Positions 13,202 to 21,812 are shown, counted from the first letter of the stretch. The stretch: DNA of 22,455 nt from an uncultured Peptoniphilus sp. (GCF_946998875.1 NZ_CAMQAY010000020.1:1-22455); one strand, 5' to 3'. Notes: generated by a model from the letters alone, not told the origin. Program-made: numbers and translations.

Positions 13202-14218
13202 TTGAAATACGAATTAAGATATGATGAAATACATGAAATGATAAAAGACGGAAAAAAAATAATCTTTGTGGACATGAGAAGTCCCAAAGAATTTTGTGAC
13301 TATAAAATTCCTGGAGCAATAAACCTTCCCATACTTGACGATAATGAAAGAGAAGTTGTTGGTAGGACTTATGTAAAAGAAAGCGTGGAGAAGGCAAAGT
13401 ACCTGGGCATAAATTTTGCCAAGGATAAACTCCCAGCCTACTACCAGAAAATTATTGATTTGAAAAAATCTTATGATGAAGTAGTTCTTTATTGCTCTCG
13501 CGGTGGCTACAGGTCCAATGTCTTTTTTAGCTTTTTGAGATCCTTAGGCATTGATGTAAAAAAATTAATTGGCGGCTACAAGTCCTACAGAAAATATATC
13601 CGAGAAAATTTAGATTCTTTAATAAGAGAAAAAGAATTTATAGTTCTCTGCGGCAAAACTGGCGTGGGAAAAACTGAGATTTTAAATAAATTAAAAAGTG
13701 CTTATCCTGTTTTAAATCTTGAAGAGCTTGCCAACCACAGAGGCTCCATCTTTGGTGGCATAGGACTTACCCTACAGCCTTCACAAAAATATTTTGAGTC
13801 CCTTCTCTTTGACGCCTTAGAGGGAGATGAAAAAATTTTCTTCACTGAAGGAGAAAGCTCAAAGATTGGAAATATTCAGCTGCCAAAAACTTTAATAGAA
13901 AAAATTTTTTCTGGCAGAAAAATAATAATTGAAGACCATATAAATAGTCGCATAAAAAGAATTAAAAGAGATTACAATTTATCAGATAAAGATGAAATTT
14001 ATAAGTCTCTTTTAGAAATCAAAAAATTTATTTCTCCTGAAAAGGAAAAAATATATTTAGAAAAATTCCATGAGGGCGACTACGATTTTTTAATAAGAGA
14101 CCTTTTATTAAATTATTATGACCCCCACTACAAAAAAAATTACAGCAAGGATGACTTGCACTTGGCAAATGATTCTGCTGTAATAAAAAATATTTTAAAT
14201 TTTAAAAATTCTATTTAA
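13202..14218 (+). CDS. mnmH: tRNA 2-selenouridine synthase MnmH (SelU/YbbB)
   Basis: A 338-residue two-domain enzyme that converts 2-thiouridine at the wobble position of tRNAs to 2-selenouridine using selenophosphate. The N-terminal rhodanese domain (about 1-137) has VDMRSPKEF, GAINLPILDDNEREVVG and the catalytic-cysteine loop YCSRGGYRS (Cys98). A P-loop domain follows, with GKTGVGKTE (151-159) and the typical ANHRGSIFGGIG and EGESSKIGNIQLP motifs. The start is TTG 13202, with GGTGAT at 13193-13198, and matches the domain start. Its presence implies that the organism makes selenophosphate (selD, not in this window). The stop region overlaps the convergent ung gene by 8 nt, with no terminator between. 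Confidence 0.96.
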   Translation: MKYELRYDEIHEMIKDGKKIIFVDMRSPKEFCDYKIPGAINLPILDDNEREVVGRTYVKESVEKAKYLGINFAKDKLPAYYQKIIDLKKSYDEVVLYCSRGGYRSNVFFSFLRSLGIDVKKLIGGYKSYRKYIRENLDSLIREKEFIVLCGKTGVGKTEILNKLKSAYPVLNLEELANHRGSIFGGIGLTLQPSQKYFESLLFDALEGDEKIFFTEGESSKIGNIQLPKTLIEKIFSGRKIIIEDHINSRIKRIKRDYNLSDKDEIYKSLLEIKKFISPEKEKIYLEKFHEGDYDFLIRDLLLNYYDPHYKKNYSKDDLHLANDSAVIKNILNFKNSI

Positions 14219-14882
14219 CTTCCCAAGAAGGTGGCGTAACTCCTCTTTCTCTTAAAAATTCATTTGCCCTAGAAAAGGGCTTTGAGCCAAAGAAACCTCT
14301 GTTGGCAGAAAGTGGTGATGGATGGGCGCCTTCTATTATGAGATGATTTTCATTATTTATAAATTTTTTGCGAGCCTTGGCGTGATTGCCCCAGAGTATG
14401 TAAACTACAGGCTCTTTTTTTTCGTTTATTTTTTCTATAACTGCATTGGTAAAAATTTCCCAGCCAATTTTTGAATGGCTCATGGGTTCATGTGCCCTTA
14501 CAGTTAAGGTTGTGTTTAAGAGCATGATGCCCTCATCTGCCCAGGACTTTAAGTAGCCCTTATGTGGTATGGCTAGACCTAAATCAGAATTTAATTCCTT
14601 ATAAATATTTTGAAGTGAAGGTGGAATCTTCACTCCATCTTTTACAGAAAAGGCAAGTCCATGGGCTTGACCCACATTGTGATAGGGGTCTTGACCAAGT
14701 ATTAGGACCTTTAAGTCCTTGTAAGAAGTGTAGTGAAAGGCGTTAAAAATATCTTGAGCCTGTGGAAAAATTTGGTGATGTCTGTATTCTTCTATTAAAA
14801 GTTTTCTCAGATCCTTGTAGTAATCTTTTTCAAATTCTTCTTCCAATATTTCTTGCCAGTCATTTTTAAAAATTTCCTTCAC
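14211..14882 (-). CDS. ung: Uracil-DNA glycosylase (family 1)
   Basis: A 223-residue base-excision-repair enzyme that removes uracil from DNA. Motifs are LGQDPYHNVGQAHGLAFSV with the water-activating Asp65, LLNTTLTV (121-128), WGNHA (164-168) and the DNA-intercalation loop HPSPLS (187-192), followed by FFGSKPFSRAN. The start is GTG 14882, because AGGAGGTGA sits 4-5 nt before it; the longer frame from 14906 has no ribosome site. That ribosome site is formed by the last two Arg codons and stop of the upstream TrkA gene, so ung depends on translation or transcription of the ion-transport operon. Its 3' end overlaps convergent mnmH by 8 nt. Confidence 0.97.
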   Translation of the reverse strand: MKEIFKNDWQEILEEEFEKDYYKDLRKLLIEEYRHHQIFPQAQDIFNAFHYTSYKDLKVLILGQDPYHNVGQAHGLAFSVKDGVKIPPSLQNIYKELNSDLGLAIPHKGYLKSWADEGIMLLNTTLTVRAHEPMSHSKIGWEIFTNAVIEKINEKKEPVVYILWGNHAKARKKFINNENHLIIEGAHPSPLSANRGFFGSKPFSRANEFLRERGVTPPSWEVK

Positions 14883-14886
14883 AAAA

Positions 14887-16254
14887 TCACCTCCTGAAAA
14901 AATCAAAAATACTTTTCTTTAAAGTTGGGTCGATAAGTTCTTCCAGTTCCTTTCTGCTTTCATTAGTTGAGAAGATGACAAGCCTATCGCCCTTTTCAAT
15001 TTTTGTATTGCCTCTTGGGATTACTGCGGAGTTGTCGTATCTAATTATACCGCCAATAATAATTTCTCTGTGAAGATTGATTTCAGATAATTTTTTGCCA
15101 ATGTATATAAAGTCGTCGGGAATTTTTATTTCATATACTTGTGCCTTGCCGCCAAACATATAATTTATTGAGACCTTCATGTCAGTGTTAATTGCTTTTA
15201 TAATTTCATTTGCCACAATGACCTTTGGGTCAATAACCCTATAAATGCCAAGACTTTCTAAGATGCTGTCGTAATTGTTGTCACTTTGAATTATTATATT
15301 TTTTGATATGCCTTGACTTCTCGCCAAGAGTCCAAGAACTATATTTAACTCGTCTGATTCTGTCATGGAAATAAAAACTGCATTCCTTGAAATATTTTCT
15401 TCCTCAAAAATTTTGTCATTTTTCAAACTTTTATTGACAACAAAGGCTCTTGAAAGATTTTTTCTAAGATCTTCAAACTTTTCTCTATTTGGTTCAATTA
15501 TTTTTAAATTAATATTTTCAAGGTTGGAGATCATTCTGTTAAAGGTCATGTCCCCTGATGCAATGACTACATCACGCACTTCTTCCTTTTCCTTTATCTC
15601 AAAGTGAGAGTATTTGAAGTTTCTTATGTCAGAAGAAAGACCCATGAGATACATATAGTCGCCGCTCTTTAAAAGAGTTTCACCATCTGGCACAATTAAG
15701 TCTCCCTCTCTTAGTATTCCCACAACTAAAATTGTAGAAAGAGAGCCTATGTCCTTTATTTTTAAATTTTCAAACTCTTCGTCCATGTCAATAAAGTGAC
15801 CTGTGACTTCTATTTTGCCCTTGCCAAAATAATCTGCCTCATAATAATTTGAAGAGCCAATTAATTTTGTGGCAAGCTTTGCTGACTCAAGGCTTCTGTT
15901 AAAAATATTTACAACATTGGGAAGAGAATTTTTTATAATGCCAATTTCAGAAATATTTTCCATTTCGTCAAGACGCAAAATAATTTTTACATCAATACCT
16001 TTGAAAATTGATGCCATTATTAAATTTGTCTTGTCGCTATCTGTGGCTATAATTGCGTAGTCGTATTTTTCTAAATCAAAATTTAGCATAAAATTTTCGT
16101 CTAATACATCGCCTTTTATTTTTGTCACAGTGTTGGTGATACTTCCAAAATTTAATTCATCCCTATCAACTATGTCTATGTCAAACTTTTCAAGGCTTAA
16201 TGTGTTTGCAATTGTAGAGCCAACTTTTCCTGAACCGATAATTAAAATTTTCAT
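14887..16254 (-). CDS. trkA: TrkA-family K+ uptake regulatory protein with a degenerate second nucleotide-binding domain
   Basis: A 455-residue peripheral gating subunit for the TrkH channel, built as two RCK_N-RCK_C repeats. The first Rossmann domain is intact (GSGKVG at 7-12, acidic Asp30 ending strand 2). The second, starting near 227, reads VVIASGDMTF where GxGxxG is expected: two of three glycines are replaced (Ala232, Thr237), although Glu254 is kept. NAD(H) or ATP binding there is probably weakened. C-terminal domains (VPDGETLLKSGD and IPRGNTKIEKGDRLVIF) look normal. The ATG overlaps the trkH stop by one base (TAATG). It ends in FFRR, whose codons supply the ung ribosome site. A second, canonical TrkA lies on the other side of trkH. 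Confidence 0.93.
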   Translation of the reverse strand: MKILIIGSGKVGSTIANTLSLEKFDIDIVDRDELNFGSITNTVTKIKGDVLDENFMLNFDLEKYDYAIIATDSDKTNLIMASIFKGIDVKIILRLDEMENISEIGIIKNSLPNVVNIFNRSLESAKLATKLIGSSNYYEADYFGKGKIEVTGHFIDMDEEFENLKIKDIGSLSTILVVGILREGDLIVPDGETLLKSGDYMYLMGLSSDIRNFKYSHFEIKEKEEVRDVVIASGDMTFNRMISNLENINLKIIEPNREKFEDLRKNLSRAFVVNKSLKNDKIFEEENISRNAVFISMTESDELNIVLGLLARSQGISKNIIIQSDNNYDSILESLGIYRVIDPKVIVANEIIKAINTDMKVSINYMFGGKAQVYEIKIPDDFIYIGKKLSEINLHREIIIGGIIRYDNSAVIPRGNTKIEKGDRLVIFSTNESRKELEELIDPTLKKSIFDFFRR

Positions 16255-17708
16255 TATAATTTAATAATTTCCTTTCTTCGTCTGCCCTTGGAGAATAGTG
16301 CGAGAATAGTAAAGAATTCAAGCCTTCCTAGGAGCATGAGAGCACTAAAATATAGTTTAAAAAAGTCACTATAAAAAGCAAAATTTTTCGTTGGACCAAT
16401 GTCGCCAAAGCCTGGTCCCACATTTGAAAGTGTAGTTGCAACAGAAGAAAATCCTGTTATTACATCTACACCAGAAAGCGTAACTATGGCAGTGGAAACT
16501 AAAGCTATAACAAAGTAAGTTCCAAGATAGGCATTTATGCCTAGGACAACTTCGTCGGACAAAGTCTTTCCATCGGAAAGAATTGGAAGGACTGCCTTTG
16601 GGTGTGTCGCCTTTCTCATTTCTCTTCTTATTAATTTTAACAAAATAGAAATTCTCGTAACTTTAATTCCACCGCCAGTTGAACCTGCGCAGCCTCCAAA
16701 AATCATGAGGATTAGTAAAATAAATTTAGAAAAACTTGGCCACAATTCATAATCTGCATTGGCAAAACCAGATGTTGATGATATTGATGTAACTTGAAAG
16801 GCTGAATCTCTAAAGGCCAATAAAAGTGAAGGGTAGCCCTTGGCGAATAAATCAATAGTAATAAAAATAATGGCGCCTATAGTTATTAAAATCCAAAGTC
16901 TTAACTCGTCATTTTGTATAACTTCCTTAAATTTTTTTCTGGAAATAAGTGAATAAATTGTAAAGTTTGTGGCACTTAAAAACATAAAGAAGGCGAGGAT
17001 AAAGTGAACTGCATTGCCTTCATAGGACATGAAGGAGTCGTTGTATGAGGAGAATCCTCCAGTTCCAAGTACGCCAAAAGTATGAACGAAACTGTCAAAT
17101 ACTGGCATACCTGCAATTTTTAAGCAGGTAAAAAGGGCAAGGGATAAAATAATGTAGATGATATAAAGTCTCTTTGATGATTGAGAAATTGTGGACTCAA
17201 TTTTTCCTGCCACTGGTCCTGGTGACTCTGCCTTAAAAATTTGAAAACCACCTACGCCAAGTTTTGGAAGAAGGCCTACTGTAAAGACAAGTATTCCCAT
17301 ACCTCCAATCCAGTGAGTGATAGATCTCCAAAGAACTACTGACCTTGGGAAGGACTCTATGCCTGATATAACTGTGGCACCTGTTGTTGTAAAACCTGAT
17401 ACAATTTCAAAAAAGGAATCCACATAGGTCATATTAGCTGCTATAAAAAGTGGAATTGCCCCCACAAGAGATACTAGTACCCAAGATGCCGTAACAATTA
17501 AAATTCCATCTCTTGGTGAAAGAGATCTGCTTTTAATTTTTAAATTAATTAAAATTAATCCCAATAGAATTGCTATTGCCATTGGGATTATAAAACCAGA
17601 GGCACTTCCATCCTTCTCCACTAAACTAAGTATGAGAGATGGCGCCATAAAGGCTGTCTCTATTAATAAAATATAACCTAGTAATTTTGAAATAAGTTTA
17701 TAATTCAT
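16254..17708 (-). CDS. trkH: TrkH-family potassium channel/transporter subunit
   Basis: A 484-residue inner-membrane protein with the four-fold pore-loop plan of the SKT superfamily. The four filter segments are TTTGAT (107-112), GTGGF (215-219), STSGFA (311-316) and NVGPG (429-433), each with the central glycine. The intramembrane loop FGGCAGSTGGGIK (337-349) of the third repeat is also present. The N-terminal hydrophobic helices precede the first pore loop. It imports K+ and is gated by TrkA rings bound on the cytosolic face. It starts inside the end of the upstream trkA (11-nt overlap), with GAGG as ribosome site, and its stop overlaps the downstream trkA by one base. The arrangement trkA-trkH-trkA from one transcript is unusual. 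Confidence 0.97.
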   Translation of the reverse strand: MNYKLISKLLGYILLIETAFMAPSLILSLVEKDGSASGFIIPMAIAILLGLILINLKIKSRSLSPRDGILIVTASWVLVSLVGAIPLFIAANMTYVDSFFEIVSGFTTTGATVISGIESFPRSVVLWRSITHWIGGMGILVFTVGLLPKLGVGGFQIFKAESPGPVAGKIESTISQSSKRLYIIYIILSLALFTCLKIAGMPVFDSFVHTFGVLGTGGFSSYNDSFMSYEGNAVHFILAFFMFLSATNFTIYSLISRKKFKEVIQNDELRLWILITIGAIIFITIDLFAKGYPSLLLAFRDSAFQVTSISSTSGFANADYELWPSFSKFILLILMIFGGCAGSTGGGIKVTRISILLKLIRREMRKATHPKAVLPILSDGKTLSDEVVLGINAYLGTYFVIALVSTAIVTLSGVDVITGFSSVATTLSNVGPGFGDIGPTKNFAFYSDFFKLYFSALMLLGRLEFFTILALFSKGRRRKEIIKL

Positions 17709-19098
17709 AAGAAGAGCCTCGATTCCTAATTGAATTTAGAGCATCCTTAAATTTCCCTTCTGAGGTAAAAATCTTTTGCATCTTAGGTGCAACTTCGTGC
17801 ATTGAGAATAAAACTATTCTATCGCCTGCTTCAAGGACTGTCTTTCCATTAGGAACTAACATTTCATTATTTCTTATAACTGCAATAATTAAAATACCTT
17901 CAGGAAGATTTAAGTTTTCAAGAGCCTTGCCGCAAACCAAGTGCTTTTCCTTTATAATTAATTCAATACATTCCACTTGTCCATTTAAGAGAAGATTAAG
18001 TGAAAGGGAAGACTTACCCCTAATTTCCTTTAATATTTCTGCAGCTGTTATATAAGCAGTGTTAAAAACTGCATCAATGTCTAATTTGTCCAAAATCTTG
18101 TCGTAATTAGTTCTGGAAATTTTTGCAACAGACTTATAAATCCCCGTTTGCTTTGCCACAAGACTCATAAGTAAATTTGCCTCGTCAATACCTGTAGATG
18201 CTACAAAGGCATCGTAAGTGTGGACCATTTCCTCTTCAAGAATGGCAAGATCTGTTCCGTCGCCATTAATTATCTCTGCACCTGGAACCATTTCCTTTAA
18301 CTCCAGGCATCTTTCTCTATTTATTTCAACTATTGTGACGCGAATATTTTCCTTTAATAAAAGCATGGCTAGGTAAAGGCCAGTCTTTCCTCCGCCTAAA
18401 ATCATTGTGCTTCTAAGAGTTTTTGTCTTATTTACACCTGTGTGCTCTTTGTCAAAAATTTCTATGTTTTCTGACTTGCCCGCCAAGATTATTACATCAT
18501 TTTCTTCAAGAACTGTACGACCATTTGGTATTATTGCATCTCCACTTCTTGAAATTGCTGAAATAAGTAAGTCGTTAATATTTTCAATGTCCATAATTCT
18601 CTTGCCAATAAAGTTTGGGTCCTTGCCAATGTTAAATTCAACAAGAGAAACTTTTCCGCCTGCAAATTCGTCGGAGTAAAGTTGGTATCTCTTCATGAGG
18701 TATTTTACTATGGACCTTGCAGTGGCATTATCTGGATTTATAATTTTATCTATCTCTAATTCTTCAGATATAAAGTCTAAATGCTTTCTGTATTCTGGGT
18801 CTCTGACTCTGGCTATGGCATATTTAGCACCAAGTTTTTTTGAAATTGTGCAAAGTATTACATTAGCCTCGTCATTAGTAGTAGTTGCAATTACATAATC
18901 AAATAGAGAGATGTCTAGCTCTTCCAAAACGCCAAAGTCTAGTGCATTTGCGCATATGCTAAGGACATCTAGTGAGTTGGAAATATGCTCAATTACATCT
19001 TCATCATTATCTACTACAGTTACTTCATAATCTTCATCTATAAGTGCAGCTGCAAGCCTATAACCTAATTTTCCAGCACCTACAACTAAAGCCTTCAT
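17698..19098 (-). CDS. trkA: TrkA K+ uptake regulatory protein (canonical, two intact nucleotide-binding domains)
   Basis: A 466-residue cytoplasmic gating protein. Both RCK_N domains keep GxGxxG (GAGKLG at 7-12 with Asp30; GGGKTG at 235-240 with Glu258), and both RCK_C domains are present (IPNGRTVLEENDVIILAG and VPNGKTVLEAGDRIVLFS). It is the usual partner of TrkH, whose start it overlaps by 11 nt. AGGAGGG precedes the ATG, right after the stop of the cation-efflux gene (9-nt gap), so all are in one operon. Compared with the TrkA after trkH it is the better-preserved copy and the likely nucleotide-sensing one (inference). Confidence 0.96.
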   Translation of the reverse strand: MKALVVGAGKLGYRLAAALIDEDYEVTVVDNDEDVIEHISNSLDVLSICANALDFGVLEELDISLFDYVIATTTNDEANVILCTISKKLGAKYAIARVRDPEYRKHLDFISEELEIDKIINPDNATARSIVKYLMKRYQLYSDEFAGGKVSLVEFNIGKDPNFIGKRIMDIENINDLLISAISRSGDAIIPNGRTVLEENDVIILAGKSENIEIFDKEHTGVNKTKTLRSTMILGGGKTGLYLAMLLLKENIRVTIVEINRERCLELKEMVPGAEIINGDGTDLAILEEEMVHTYDAFVASTGIDEANLLMSLVAKQTGIYKSVAKISRTNYDKILDKLDIDAVFNTAYITAAEILKEIRGKSSLSLNLLLNGQVECIELIIKEKHLVCGKALENLNLPEGILIIAVIRNNEMLVPNGKTVLEAGDRIVLFSMHEVAPKMQKIFTSEGKFKDALNSIRNRGSSYEL

Positions 19099-19107
19099 AT
19101 TTCCCTC

Positions 19108-20256
19108 CTAAAAAATCGCATCAAGAATTATTTCGAAATCATAATCCTTGTAAATTGATTTTAATTTATCAATAAGTTCCTTTTTCAGCGCGTCCTTTTC
19201 CTTTGCATTGGAAACAGCCTCGGCATTGTAATCAATGTCGATGTAAATTTTATTATCTTCAAGCACTATGTCGTGAAAAGAATAAATATTTAAGCTCCCC
19301 CTAATAATTTTTTTGAGGTCTTTAGAAACTGATCTAATAATATCTGAACTAGAGCCCAGTGGGTCAGCGTGAATAATGAGTTTTATGCCTAAAAGTTCAG
19401 ATACTTCCCTTTCTACCTTATCTACTATATTGTGTGCCTCTTCCAGTGTCAAATTATAATCAAGGGCAGCATCAATTAAGACTATAATATTGTCCGGTCC
19501 AAAGTCTGTCACCATCATATTGTGGACATTGGATATTCCATCATAAGTTGATACCTTGGACTTTATCTCGTGTTTAGTCTCTTCACTTAAGCCTTTGCCA
19601 AGTATAATAGAAATTGTTTCGTAGATGAGAGAAATTGCAGTGTATAAAATAAATAGGGCAACCACTACTCCCACATAGCCATCTAAAATTTTTCCCGTAA
19701 ACTTTTCTATAACTATGGCGACAATTACAACTAGAGTTATAAGGATGTCGCTAAGAGAATCCTTCTCCTGTGCCTTTAGTGTCGTCGACTCAATTGCCCT
19801 TGCCACTTGAGCATAAAATGAGGCTTGCCAAAATTTTATAATAACAGTAATTATTAAAATAACTATTGTAGATTTTGGATAACTTATCTCTACGGGGTGA
19901 AGAATTTTTCCCACAGAAGTTCTCAAAAATTGAAAGCCAAGGCTAAGCACGATTCCACTTACAACAAGTGATATTAAATATTCAAGCCTGCCATGGCCAT
20001 AGGGGTGATCTCTGTCCCTTGGCTTTGAGGCAAGTTTAATGCCAAAAATCGAAATAATTGAGCTCGCGCAATCTGTAACATTATTTACTGCATCGGATAA
20101 AATTGAAATAGAGCCTGTAAAAGTATATAAAATAACTTTTAAAAGAGCTGCCATTATATTTGACACAAGTCCAAGAAAGGAAGTCTCCTTGGAAATTTTT
20201 GCCCTGTCATAGCCATAGGCGTTGTGACCTCTTTTTAAAATGAGCTTTGCTAACAT
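19108..20256 (-). CDS. Cation diffusion facilitator, probably manganese-type efflux transporter
   Basis: A 382-residue CDF exporter: about six membrane helices in the first 225 residues, then a cytosolic metal-binding dimerisation domain (HNMMVTDFGPDNIIVLIDA, EVSELLGIKLIIHADPLG) and an extended tail to 382. The membrane metal site reads NNVTD in helix 2 (Asn58, Asp62) and DSLSD in helix 5 (Asp166, Asp170). NxxxD plus DxxxD is the pattern of Mn-transporting CDFs (MntE-like), whereas Zn exporters carry His in helix 2. HPYGHGR (84-90) is the family loop. The ATG at 20256 has GGAGGATAA upstream. It is the first gene of the Trk/ung operon, with an extended -10 (TGTTATAAT, 20329-20321) about 65 nt before the start. 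The metal assignment is by motif, not proof. Confidence 0.9.
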   Translation of the reverse strand: MLAKLILKRGHNAYGYDRAKISKETSFLGLVSNIMAALLKVILYTFTGSISILSDAVNNVTDCASSIISIFGIKLASKPRDRDHPYGHGRLEYLISLVVSGIVLSLGFQFLRTSVGKILHPVEISYPKSTIVILIITVIIKFWQASFYAQVARAIESTTLKAQEKDSLSDILITLVVIVAIVIEKFTGKILDGYVGVVVALFILYTAISLIYETISIILGKGLSEETKHEIKSKVSTYDGISNVHNMMVTDFGPDNIIVLIDAALDYNLTLEEAHNIVDKVEREVSELLGIKLIIHADPLGSSSDIIRSVSKDLKKIIRGSLNIYSFHDIVLEDNKIYIDIDYNAEAVSNAKEKDALKKELIDKLKSIYKDYDFEIILDAIF

Positions 20257-20267
20257 TTATCCTCCAT

Positions 20268-20290
20268 AAATAAAAACAGGCTCTTAGCCC
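20268..20290 (-). promoter_or_regulatory. Short GC hairpin with T-run in the leader of the CDF/Trk operon
   Basis: On the minus strand GGGCT-AAG-AGCCT is followed by GTTTTTATTT, between the predicted promoter (-10 at 20326-20321) and the ribosome site at about 20260. It looks like a small intrinsic terminator within a leader. No known metal riboswitch consensus is recognisable around it. Confidence 0.35.
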
Positions 20291-20320
20291 ATATTTATAA
20301 GATTTATTTTAGTTACAATC

Positions 20321-20329
20321 ATTATAACA
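20321..20329 (-). promoter_or_regulatory. Extended -10 promoter of the CDF-trkA-trkH-trkA-ung operon
   Basis: On the minus strand TGTTATAAT gives TGn plus a perfect TATAAT (20326-20321). The -35 is poor (TTTTAT-like). The rest of the gap up to 20417 shows nothing further that I can name, apart from a 10-bp palindrome ACTTATAAGT at 20387-20396. Confidence 0.5.
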
Positions 20330-20409
20330 CTGAAATATAAGTAATAAAAGGAAAAGAGACACTTTAGCTTGGAATTAAAGTTTTATACTTATAAGTTTGA
20401 GGAAAATTT

Positions 20410-20447
20410 TTGCGAAAAAAATGTACCAAAAATTTTCTGGTACATTT
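20410..20447 (-). terminator. Terminator after the DJ-1/PfpI gene
   Basis: A perfect 10-bp stem, AAATGTACCA (20419-20428)/TGGTACATTT (20438-20447), with a 9-nt loop. On the minus strand it is followed by TTTTTTTCGC. It lies about 25 nt past the stop. Confidence 0.88.
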
Positions 20448-20471
20448 AAAATAATTTTTATTTTTTCTCGA

Positions 20472-21038
20472 TTAAATAAATTTTTTAAGTTTAGGTAGAA
20501 GTAGTCCCTCTGAAACTTCTTCTGCCTTTTCCTTTGAGCCTAAAATTTCTACCAGCTTTACTCCAAGTAAAATTGCAAGGGCAGGACCCATGGCTGTAAT
20601 TATATTATCTTCAACAACAACAGCTTCATCTAAGGGGTTATCTACCTTAAGTCTAGCTTCAATGCCTGGGTAGCAAGTGAACTTTCCGCTCTTTAGAAGA
20701 CCTGCTGCATCAAGAACTTGTGGACCTGCACAAATGGCAGTGACAATTCTTTCGTCGTCGTTAAATACATTGGCGCACTCTACAACTTTTTTGTCTCTCA
20801 TTAAATTTGTTGCACCAGGTTGTCCTCCTGGGATGTACATTGCCCTGTAGTCTTCAATGTTTATTTCGTCAAAAATTTTATCGGCAAGGACTTTTACATT
20901 GTGAGCCCCTCTCACTTCATTTCTGTCTGTTATTGAAACTGTCTCAACTACTAAGTCAGCCCTTCTCAAAACATCTACAATAGTCAGTGCTTCAATTTCT
21001 TCGAAACCATCTGCCAAAAATACTAATAAATCTTTCAT
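20472..21038 (-). CDS. DJ-1/PfpI family protein (YajL/ThiJ-like)
   Basis: A 188-residue cytosolic protein of the DJ-1 superfamily, linked to defence against oxidative or carbonyl stress. The nucleophile-elbow motif TAICAGPQVL places the reactive Cys at 103. GFEEIEAL carries the conserved acidic residue (Glu16, equivalent to DJ-1 Glu18) and YIPGGQPGATNL (69-80) is the family glycine loop. Full length for the family. The ATG at 21038 has AGGAGG upstream, and the gap to the upstream proC stop is 9 nt, so the two are one transcript ending at the hairpin at 20410-20447. Exact activity (chaperone, deglycase, glyoxalase) cannot be read from the sequence. Confidence 0.93.
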   Translation of the reverse strand: MKDLLVFLADGFEEIEALTIVDVLRRADLVVETVSITDRNEVRGAHNVKVLADKIFDEINIEDYRAMYIPGGQPGATNLMRDKKVVECANVFNDDERIVTAICAGPQVLDAAGLLKSGKFTCYPGIEARLKVDNPLDEAVVVEDNIITAMGPALAILLGVKLVEILGSKEKAEEVSEGLLLPKLKKFI

Positions 21039-21047
21039 GTCGACCTC

Positions 21048-21812
21048 CTATTTATTCATAATAGAATCCACTGCATTTATAATTGCAGCTCTAAAACCGT
21101 CTCTTTCTAAAGATTTTACGCCCTTAATGGTTGTGCCAGCAGGTGTAGTAACTTGGTCCTTTAACTCACCTGGGTGAATACCAGACTCTCTTACCATCTT
21201 GGCAGAGCCTGCCACTGCTTGTGAAATTACCCTATAAGCCATATCTCTAGTCATTCCATGAGACACTGCTGCATCTGCTGCAGCTTCTATGTACATGTAG
21301 ACATAGGCTGGCATGCAACCAGAAACTGCCTCATAAATTTTTATATTTTTTTCTTCCACAATTTCAGTTTCGCCAAAGGAAGATATAATTTTTCTGAGTT
21401 CACTTACTTCATCCTCAGTAACATTTTCGCCAGGGCAGATTCCTGTCATTGAAGATAAAATTTTCGCAGGCGTATTTGGCATTGCCATTAAAAGTTTTTT
21501 GCCTGGAAGTTTTTCTCCAAGTTTTTTCAAATCGTAGCTTGATGTAACTGAAATAATAATTTGATTTTTAACTTCATTTTTAATTTTATCTAGGACCTCG
21601 TCATAGACATAGGGTTTAATTGTTAAAATCACTGCGTCAGCATTTTTCACTACATCAACTTCTGAGTCCATTATTTGTGCCTTTTCAAAATTCTTAAAGG
21701 CTTCTCTCTTTTCCTTACTCCTATCGTAAAGAAAAGTTTCTATGTTATTATTTAAAAGACCATGGGCCATGGCAGAACCCATATTGCCAAGACCTATTAT
21801 TCCCATTTTCAT
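21048..21812 (-). CDS. proC: Pyrroline-5-carboxylate reductase
   Basis: A 254-residue NAD(P)H-dependent enzyme that reduces pyrroline-5-carboxylate to proline, the last step of proline synthesis and part of ornithine-to-proline conversion in amino-acid fermenters. The Rossmann motif GLGNMG (7-12) is near the N-terminus, followed by AMPNTPAKI. The C-terminal signature VTTPAGTTIKGVKSLER with Gly and Phe following closes the protein. The start is ATG 21812, because GGAGTGAT sits 4 nt upstream; a GTG at 21821 lies inside that ribosome site. It is followed after 9 nt by the DJ-1-type gene and is divergent from the chromate-type transporter. Confidence 0.96.
   Translation of the reverse strand: MKMGIIGLGNMGSAMAHGLLNNNIETFLYDRSKEKREAFKNFEKAQIMDSEVDVVKNADAVILTIKPYVYDEVLDKIKNEVKNQIIISVTSSYDLKKLGEKLPGKKLLMAMPNTPAKILSSMTGICPGENVTEDEVSELRKIISSFGETEIVEEKNIKIYEAVSGCMPAYVYMYIEAAADAAVSHGMTRDMAYRVISQAVAGSAKMVRESGIHPGELKDQVTTPAGTTIKGVKSLERDGFRAAIINAVDSIMNK

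Noticed and set aside
14883..14906. Longer Ung starting at 14906
   Set aside because: No ribosome site, and that region encodes the C-terminus of TrkA. AGGAGGTGA directs initiation at GTG 14882.
20257..20471. Manganese (yybP-ykoY) riboswitch before the CDF gene
   Set aside because: The conserved internal-loop sequences of that riboswitch are not seen and the leader from the likely promoter is only about 60 nt.
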